Source: Deinococcus aquaticus (GTDB taxonomy: Bacteria > Deinococcota > Deinococci > Deinococcales > Deinococcaceae). From it: a DNA stretch of 64,000 nt. Numbering within the stretch: the first letter of the stretch is position 1; each line of letters opens with the position of its first letter. Shown one piece after another: positions 59,314 to 64,000 of the stretch. The stretch spans positions 496,001 through 560,000 of the forward strand of contig NZ_CP115165.1 of NCBI RefSeq assembly GCF_028622095.1. The letters run 5' to 3'. Under the pieces are notes generated by a model. The model saw nothing but the letters and a program-made list of their open reading frames with translations, was not told the DNA's origin and did no database searches. The position numbers and the translations under genes were made by a program.

Positions 59314-62151
59314 ATGAGTCGGGGGGCGGGGACGTTGATCACGCTGGGGGACCTGCATCTGGGGTCGTTCCGGAAGGTGAAGTCGCTGCTGCTGCTGGTG
59401 TTCGTGTCGTTGGAGGGACCGGCGCCGCGCCGTCAGCTGGCGGCGCTCCTGTGGCCGCGTGCGGCGAAACCGGAGGTGAGCCTGCGGGTGGCGCTGCACG
59501 CGCTGCGGGAGTTCGATGCGGGCGCGCTGGGCGGCGAGGAGCGCCTGTCGGGGGGCGCGGCGTGCGACGCGGCGGCGCTGCTGACGCTCCGGGGTGAAGC
59601 GGTGTGGGAGGCGTACGCGGGGCCGTTCCTGCATGGCGTGAACCTGCCGGACGTGTCGGGGGAGTTCGAGGAGTGGGTGCTGGCGCAGCGGGAGCGACTG
59701 GCGCGGCACGTGCAGGATGAGGCGTTGCGGGTCGCGGAGGGCAGTGAGCCGGGGCGGGCGGCGGTGTGGGCGGAGCGGGCGCGGGGCGTGGCGGGCGCGC
59801 CGCCGATGGAGCCGGGCGTGCTGGCGCGCCTGCTGCCGCTGACGCTGCCGGGCAGCGCGCTGGAGGCGGAGGTGCGCTCGGAACTGGCGGAACTGACGGC
59901 CGGGGCACCCGCAGAGGCGCGCGGTTCAGGGAAGGCACCCGCTCACCGCATGCTGGGCCGCGAGGCGGAACTGGACGCGCTGCTGGCCTGGGCGGCCGCG
60001 CCGGGCGGGGGGGCGGCGGTGGTGGTCGGGCCGGGCGGGATCGGGAAGAGCACCCTGACGCGCGAGGTGCTGCGTGAACTGACGCGCCTGGAACGCCCGG
60101 TGACGCTCGTGAATGCCGAGGGCGCGCAGTCGGACGCGGACGTGGCGGTGCGCGTGGCGGCCGCGTGCGCGCCGGGCCGGCCGGTGCCCCAGGGCTTCGG
60201 GTTCCTGCGGGACGTGCTGGGCGCGGGGTCGGTGGTGCTGCTGGACGGCCTGGACGCCCTGGAGGACCTGCCGGGCCTGCTGCTGGCCCTGCGGCAGGAA
60301 CTGCCGGACGTGCGGTGGGTGCTCACGAGTCGCCGCGCGCCGCGCGGCGGGCTGGACGGCGGGCTTGACGGGGGGGCGCTGCTGCTGCCCCTGGCGGGCC
60401 TGGGGCAACCGGCTCCGGAGGCGGACGTGACGCAGATTGCGGCGTCGGGCGCGGCGCAGCTGTTCGTGCGGGAGGCGGGGCGGGTCCGGCGGGACTTCAC
60501 GCTGGGGGCCGGGAACGCCGCCCTGATCGCAGGCATCACGCGGCGTCTGGCGGGGCACCCGCTGGCGATTGCGCTGGCCGCGTCGTGGCTGCGCGTGGAG
60601 GACCTGGACGCCGTGTACGCCCGCGTGCTGCACGAGGCGGGCGCCCTGACGGCGGCGGGCGGCGACAGTGACGGGCGGCGGGGCCTGAACGTGGTCGCGC
60701 AGCGGTCCTGGGACCTGCTGCCTCCGGGCGCGCGGGCGGCGGCGCTGCGGCTGAGTGTCGCGCCGGACTTCGATCCGCTGCACGCGCCAGCGCTGGGCGT
60801 GACGCCCGACGAGCTGGACACGCTGCTGACGCACTCGTTCGCGGAGGCGTACCTGCCGGGTTCGGAGCGGCTGCGGCTGTACCCGGCGCTGGGGGGCCTG
60901 CTGGCCGGGCAGGGCGCGCAGCACCCGGACCTGATGATCGGGGCGCGGGAGGTGCACGCCGCGCATTACCTGGGGTGGTTCACGGCCCGGCCACCCGAGG
61001 ACCCGGCCGTGGACGCCGAGCGGGAGAACATTCTGATCGCGTGCCGCGCTGCCCTGACGCTGGGCACGCTGGAAGCCGCGCACGCCGAGCACCTGCTGGC
61101 CCACCACGACCGCCGGGGCCTGCACGGGTCCGGCACCGAGACCTTCGCGGCACTGGCCGACGACGCCGAGGACGCCCAGGCGCCCGCACAGGTGCAGGCG
61201 GCGTTGCAGGTGGCGTGCATGTGGCTGGCCTTCGGCGCTGGGCGGCTGCTGGACGCGCAGACGCTGGCGGGTCAGTTCCTGGCCGGGCCGCTGGCGGCGG
61301 ACGCAGCCAGCCGCATGAAGGTGCTGAACACGCTTTCTGTCGTGCGGGCTACGCAGGGACAGGTTCAGGTATCGGTGGACCTGCTGGGGCAGGCGCTGGC
61401 GCTGGCCGTGGAACTGGGCGACCGGACGCGGCAGCTGTACTACCGACTAAACCTGCTGACGCACCTGACCTTTCTGGGCAACGCGCCCGAGTTGCGCCTC
61501 CAACTGACGGCGCTGGAGGCGCAACTGCCGGACCTGCCCCCCATGCTGGCGTGGCAGGTCCGGCAGTCGGCGCTGGGCCTGCGCGTGTACCTACCCGCGA
61601 CGGATGAGGAACGCGAGGCACTTCTGGTCGAGGCTGGGGCGCTGCTGGACGCTGGCCGGACCCTGAACGTTCAGTCCATGGAATTTTACGGGCATGAGTT
61701 CCGGACGCGGCTGGCGCTGCACCTGCGCCGCTGGCGGCAGGCCGAGGGCTGGCTGACCGAGTGGAGGGCGCACATCGCCGCCTCCGGGCAAGTGCCGGAC
61801 GAGACCAGCCTGACCCTGATGGACACCGAACTGCACTACGCGCGGGGCCGCACGCCGCAGGCCCGGCGCAGCGCGCGGCTGGCACTGCGGGCCTCGGAAC
61901 GCAGCGGGAATCCCTGGCAGGTGCTGGAACTGCTGCTACTGAGCGCCCGCGACCTGAGTGCCCGCGATCCGGACGGCCTGCGGCGCTGGCTGCTTCAGGC
62001 CGCGCAGGCACAGAACGTGCACAGCCAGCAGCGCACGCAGGCCGGTGCACTGCTGCTGGAACTGTTCGGGCCGCAGTCACAGGTCCCGGCGGATACCCTG
62101 GACTTCCCGGCGGTGCGCGGCTGGCTCACCGGACAACTGGGAGGAAACTGA
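59314..62151 (+). CDS. BTAD/STAND-type transcriptional regulator with TPR tail
   Basis: About 945 aa: N-terminal winged-helix/SARP-like DNA-binding start (LITLGDLHLGSFRKVKSLLLLVFVSLEGPAPRRQLAALLWP), a BTAD helical region around residues 95-200, an NTPase with P-loop VVGPGGIGKSTL, Walker B SVVLLDGLDALEDL and VRWVLTSRRAP sensor, then winged-helix and long TPR-like helices to the end. Such STAND regulators are signal-switched by nucleotide binding. Start ATG 59314 follows TAGCAT (59299-59304) by nine nt. The target is unknown; nothing nearby looks like a natural-product cluster. Confidence 0.85.
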   Translation: MSRGAGTLITLGDLHLGSFRKVKSLLLLVFVSLEGPAPRRQLAALLWPRAAKPEVSLRVALHALREFDAGALGGEERLSGGAACDAAALLTLRGEAVWEAYAGPFLHGVNLPDVSGEFEEWVLAQRERLARHVQDEALRVAEGSEPGRAAVWAERARGVAGAPPMEPGVLARLLPLTLPGSALEAEVRSELAELTAGAPAEARGSGKAPAHRMLGREAELDALLAWAAAPGGGAAVVVGPGGIGKSTLTREVLRELTRLERPVTLVNAEGAQSDADVAVRVAAACAPGRPVPQGFGFLRDVLGAGSVVLLDGLDALEDLPGLLLALRQELPDVRWVLTSRRAPRGGLDGGLDGGALLLPLAGLGQPAPEADVTQIAASGAAQLFVREAGRVRRDFTLGAGNAALIAGITRRLAGHPLAIALAASWLRVEDLDAVYARVLHEAGALTAAGGDSDGRRGLNVVAQRSWDLLPPGARAAALRLSVAPDFDPLHAPALGVTPDELDTLLTHSFAEAYLPGSERLRLYPALGGLLAGQGAQHPDLMIGAREVHAAHYLGWFTARPPEDPAVDAERENILIACRAALTLGTLEAAHAEHLLAHHDRRGLHGSGTETFAALADDAEDAQAPAQVQAALQVACMWLAFGAGRLLDAQTLAGQFLAGPLAADAASRMKVLNTLSVVRATQGQVQVSVDLLGQALALAVELGDRTRQLYYRLNLLTHLTFLGNAPELRLQLTALEAQLPDLPPMLAWQVRQSALGLRVYLPATDEEREALLVEAGALLDAGRTLNVQSMEFYGHEFRTRLALHLRRWRQAEGWLTEWRAHIAASGQVPDETSLTLMDTELHYARGRTPQARRSARLALRASERSGNPWQVLELLLLSARDLSARDPDGLRRWLLQAAQAQNVHSQQRTQAGALLLELFGPQSQVPADTLDFPAVRGWLTGQLGGN

Positions 62152-62153
62152 AG

Positions 62154-62618
62154 TCAGGGCCCCAGCTGTGGGGGCGGCCACCTGACGTCCGGCTCACCGG
62201 TCCCGGACGGCGGATCCATACCCTGCTGCGCGGGTTCGAACATGGCGGGCTGGGCGTCGCTGGTGCCGCTGGCGTCCAGGCCCGGCACGTAGTACAGCGG
62301 CCAGCCCCGGTAGACCATCTGGTCCCAGGGGCGCTGCGGGTCACCGGTGCGGGACTGCGGCTTGATGTCGGCTTCCAGGGTGTCGGGCAGTTGTTCGGGC
62401 GTCAGGACGGGCATGGGCACGTACTGCGTCACGAAGTCCTGGTTGTACGGCGGCCACTGCGGCGCCAGGGGCACGTCGTAACGGCCCGCGTATGCCTGCC
62501 GCAGCGGGGCGTACACGTACAGCGCCAGGGGCTGCCCGGCCTTGTTGATGGCGTACAGGCGGCCGCCGAAGACGGTCAGGGTCAGGAAGTCCAGGGGTTG
62601 CTGGGCGGGTTGGGTCAT
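62154..62618 (-). CDS. Small protein with WDQ-GWPLYY motif (Lipoprotein_15-like), 154 aa
   Basis: A cytosolic-looking protein (no signal peptide). The order LYAINKAGQPLALYVYAP, APQWPPYNQ, and RPWDQMVYRGWPLYYVPG mirrors the 'secreted repeat' (PF03640) lipoproteins, which read LYtf..., WPPl, and QvtYnGwPLYyF, but lacks their cysteines and export signal. It is paralogous to the 62695-63183 product. GGAGG stands seven nt before ATG 62618. Convergent with the BTAD regulator, 2 nt apart. Role unknown. Confidence 0.68.
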   Translation of the reverse strand: MTQPAQQPLDFLTLTVFGGRLYAINKAGQPLALYVYAPLRQAYAGRYDVPLAPQWPPYNQDFVTQYVPMPVLTPEQLPDTLEADIKPQSRTGDPQRPWDQMVYRGWPLYYVPGLDASGTSDAQPAMFEPAQQGMDPPSGTGEPDVRWPPPQLGP

Positions 62619-62694
62619 GGGGCCTCCGGGTGGGTCGTGATGCCAGGGCAGTCTGGCAGGTATGAGAATCAGATGAAGATAAGTTTTACACGCG

Positions 62695-63183
62695 TCACGG
62701 CCCGTGCCCCCGCACGCCGGAGGGCGGGAGGGCGGGCTGACCGACCAGCATCAGCTCGAACAGGTCCGTGACCTCGCCCCCAGCAGCCAAGCCCGGCTGG
62801 TCGTGCATGAACAGGTACAGCGGCCACCCGCCGTACGTGCATTGATCCCAGGGGCGCAGGCCGTGCGGGTCGCGGGGTTGCGTGCCCAGGTGCGCAGCGT
62901 GCGGGCCGGTCACGCGCGCCAGCGTGGGCAGTGGCTGGTAGCGGTACAGGAACAGTTTCATGTGCTCGGGCCACTCGGCGGCGTAGGGCACGCGCTCGCC
63001 GCACAGCACGGCCGCCTGCAGGGGCGTGAACCGGTACAGCGGCAGCGGCCCGCGCGGGGTAGTCACCTGTAGCTGCTCGCCCCGCACGGTCAGGTCCAGC
63101 AGGTCCGTGCGCACCGGAAAGCGGGACAGTCGGCGGCTGCGCGCGGCACTCAGGGGCCGGGAGGCGAGGTACGGGGCGGTCAC
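62695..63183 (-). CDS. Paralogue of the WDQ-GWPLYY protein, 162 aa, coupled to a GGDEF gene
   Basis: Shares the layout of the 62154 protein: LPLYRFTPLQAAVLCGERV, YAAEWPEHMKLFLYRYQPLP, and RPWDQCTYGGWPLYLFMHDQPG, about 25-30 percent identical by eye with one retained Cys. The start is GTG 63183, overlapping the stop of the upstream diguanylate cyclase gene as GTGA, so it is translated with it. It could be an effector or modulator of cyclic di-GMP signalling; no direct evidence. The longer frame is a shadow of the cyclase. Confidence 0.65.
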   Translation of the reverse strand: MTAPYLASRPLSAARSRRLSRFPVRTDLLDLTVRGEQLQVTTPRGPLPLYRFTPLQAAVLCGERVPYAAEWPEHMKLFLYRYQPLPTLARVTGPHAAHLGTQPRDPHGLRPWDQCTYGGWPLYLFMHDQPGLAAGGEVTDLFELMLVGQPALPPSGVRGHGP

Positions 63184-64000
63184 AGCAGCGCCCGGTGGTA
63201 CCCACGGACGGCGCGGATCTGGTCGCGCGGGTCGGCGGGCACGGCGCTCTCGTTCGAGGTCCTGCCGTCTGAGGCGCGGGAGCAGTCTGCTCTGTGGGCC
63301 GCGCCGGGGCGTGGGGCGCGGCCGGCCTGCATCAGCCGCTCGAACTGGGCGGCCAGTCCGCCGCGCCGGTCGCGTTTCTGGCGGCCCAGTTGCGTGTCGG
63401 CGTGGGCCAGCAGGTCGTCCAGGGTCTCGCCGTGCTGCGGGGCGTGTGCCAGTCCGTACGAGAACGACCCGCTGGGAATGCCCAGCGCGCGCAGCGCGTC
63501 CCGGTAGCGGACCTGAAGGCCGCCCAGGTGCGTGTCGGTCAGGGGGTGCGGGGCGCAGATCACGAACTCGTCGCCGCCCAGGCGGTAGGCGTGCGCTCCC
63601 CCGGCGCTGGCCGCGCGGCCCAGCAGGTCGCCCAGGAGGCGCAGCACGCGGTCCCCGGCGGCGTGGCCCAGCAGGTCGTTCACCTGCCCCAGGCGGTCCA
63701 CGTCCAGCAGGGCCAGCGTGGCGGTCGGGCAGGGGGGGCGCTGCCCGGCGTCCAGCATCATCGCGCGGCGGTCCAGCAGGCCGGTCAGGGGGTCCAGGTG
63801 GTAGGCGTGCACGTCCTCGATGATGGCCACGCGGTCCTGGCAGGGCAGGGTGCTCAGGGTCACGCGGCACACCCGGTACTCGCCGCTGCTGGCCTGCAGG
63901 TGGGTCAGGTGCACGCCGTCCGTCCAGTGGGGCAGCGGGACGCTCAGGGTGCCGGGCGCGAAGGCCCGCCCGAAGGCCGGGTTCTGACGGGCGCGCCCGC
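63180..64000 (-). CDS. PAS-like / GGDEF diguanylate cyclase, N terminus outside window
   Basis: The frame is open to the right edge. The visible C-terminal part has a PAS-like strand set (PLPHWTDGVHLTHLQASSGEYRVCRVTLSTL) followed by HLDPLTGLLDRRAMMLD and a full GGDEF domain with intact RLGGDEFVICAPHPLT and FSYGLAHAPQHGETLDDLLAHADTQL. It should make cyclic di-GMP. A Pro/Arg/Ala tail of about 50 residues follows. The next gene overlaps by four nt (GTGA). Confidence 0.85.
   Translation of the reverse strand, partial: GRARQNPAFGRAFAPGTLSVPLPHWTDGVHLTHLQASSGEYRVCRVTLSTLPCQDRVAIIEDVHAYHLDPLTGLLDRRAMMLDAGQRPPCPTATLALLDVDRLGQVNDLLGHAAGDRVLRLLGDLLGRAASAGGAHAYRLGGDEFVICAPHPLTDTHLGGLQVRYRDALRALGIPSGSFSYGLAHAPQHGETLDDLLAHADTQLGRQKRDRRGGLAAQFERLMQAGRAPRPGAAHRADCSRASDGRTSNESAVPADPRDQIRAVRGYHRALL

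Noticed and set aside
62220..62240. tRNA T-loop-like GGGTTCGAAC
   Set aside because: It lies inside the 154-aa coding frame with no cloverleaf partners around it.

Overview
The window is a stretch of a high-GC chromosome from a Deinococcus species. The genus call rests on several independent items: a cytosolic Ser/Thr kinase with a PQQ-type propeller that matches the radiation-response kinase RqkA; a Gfh1-type (not GreA-type) RNA polymerase secondary-channel factor; LysK of the LysW-dependent lysine route shared by Thermus and Deinococcus; a Thermus-like pyrR-pyrB-pyrC operon with a leader peptide; and a very common promoter layout in which a TANNNT -10 box lies 5-10 nt before the start codon with no Shine-Dalgarno, the leaderless-mRNA pattern described for Deinococcus. 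The species cannot be named from the sequence alone.

Layout. 1-9959: a partial ATP-grasp gene, a PNPOx-family flavoprotein, a VOC protein, a 786-aa zinc-ribbon/pRiA4b-ORF3-like fusion, an ABM monooxygenase, a lipoprotein metallopeptidase, a Pro/Ala-rich secreted protein, gfh1, an MFS exporter and a secreted beta-rich protein. 10045-15928: mutS2, a DIP1984 protein, a membrane protein, rarA and a small protein. 16012-18373: a zinc-peptidase-like gene cleanly split by a 1177-bp insertion sequence with a 6-bp target duplication. 18487-27505: rqkA, tatA, a ComM-like ATPase, a PH-like/membrane protein overlapping lysK, an SLC13 transporter and a 53-aa membrane protein. 27577-35025: an MFS transporter, a LysM-NlpC/P60 hydrolase, a ribbon-helix-helix regulator, murA, an aldo/keto reductase and an ABC exporter. 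35419-40350: ald and a divergent lrp-type regulator, a lipoprotein cyclophilin, a phosphatidylserine-decarboxylase-like protein without its pyruvoyl site, a hypothetical protein and Hsp20. 40505-43519: the pyr operon with an attenuator leader. 43573-53787: two oxidoreductases, an M20 amidohydrolase overlapping sufU, a large GGDEF/GAF/HD-GYP protein, folE, purA and a YjbQ protein. 53872-57303: an acidic-repeat membrane protein, an ApbE-like protein, a ferric-reductase-like membrane protein and DUF4403. 57878-64000: a Nudix hydrolase, an IMPACT protein, a BTAD/NTPase regulator and two paralogous small proteins, one translationally coupled to a diguanylate cyclase.

Two families of dispersed intergenic repeats thread through the window. 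One is a MITE-like, strongly palindromic element of about 120-155 bp (four full copies, three remnants) that supplies a Shine-Dalgarno to one gene and a stop codon to another. The other is a roughly 200-bp element ending in a strong G-quadruplex motif (three copies). Several convergent gene pairs are separated by long symmetric hairpins that should terminate transcription from both sides. No tRNA, rRNA, CRISPR array or prophage was seen. The best candidates for follow-up are the pyr leader, an operator shared by the hsp20 and ribbon-helix-helix promoters, the paralogous WDQ/GWPLY proteins beside a diguanylate cyclase, the inactive-looking decarboxylase homologue and the two repeat families.
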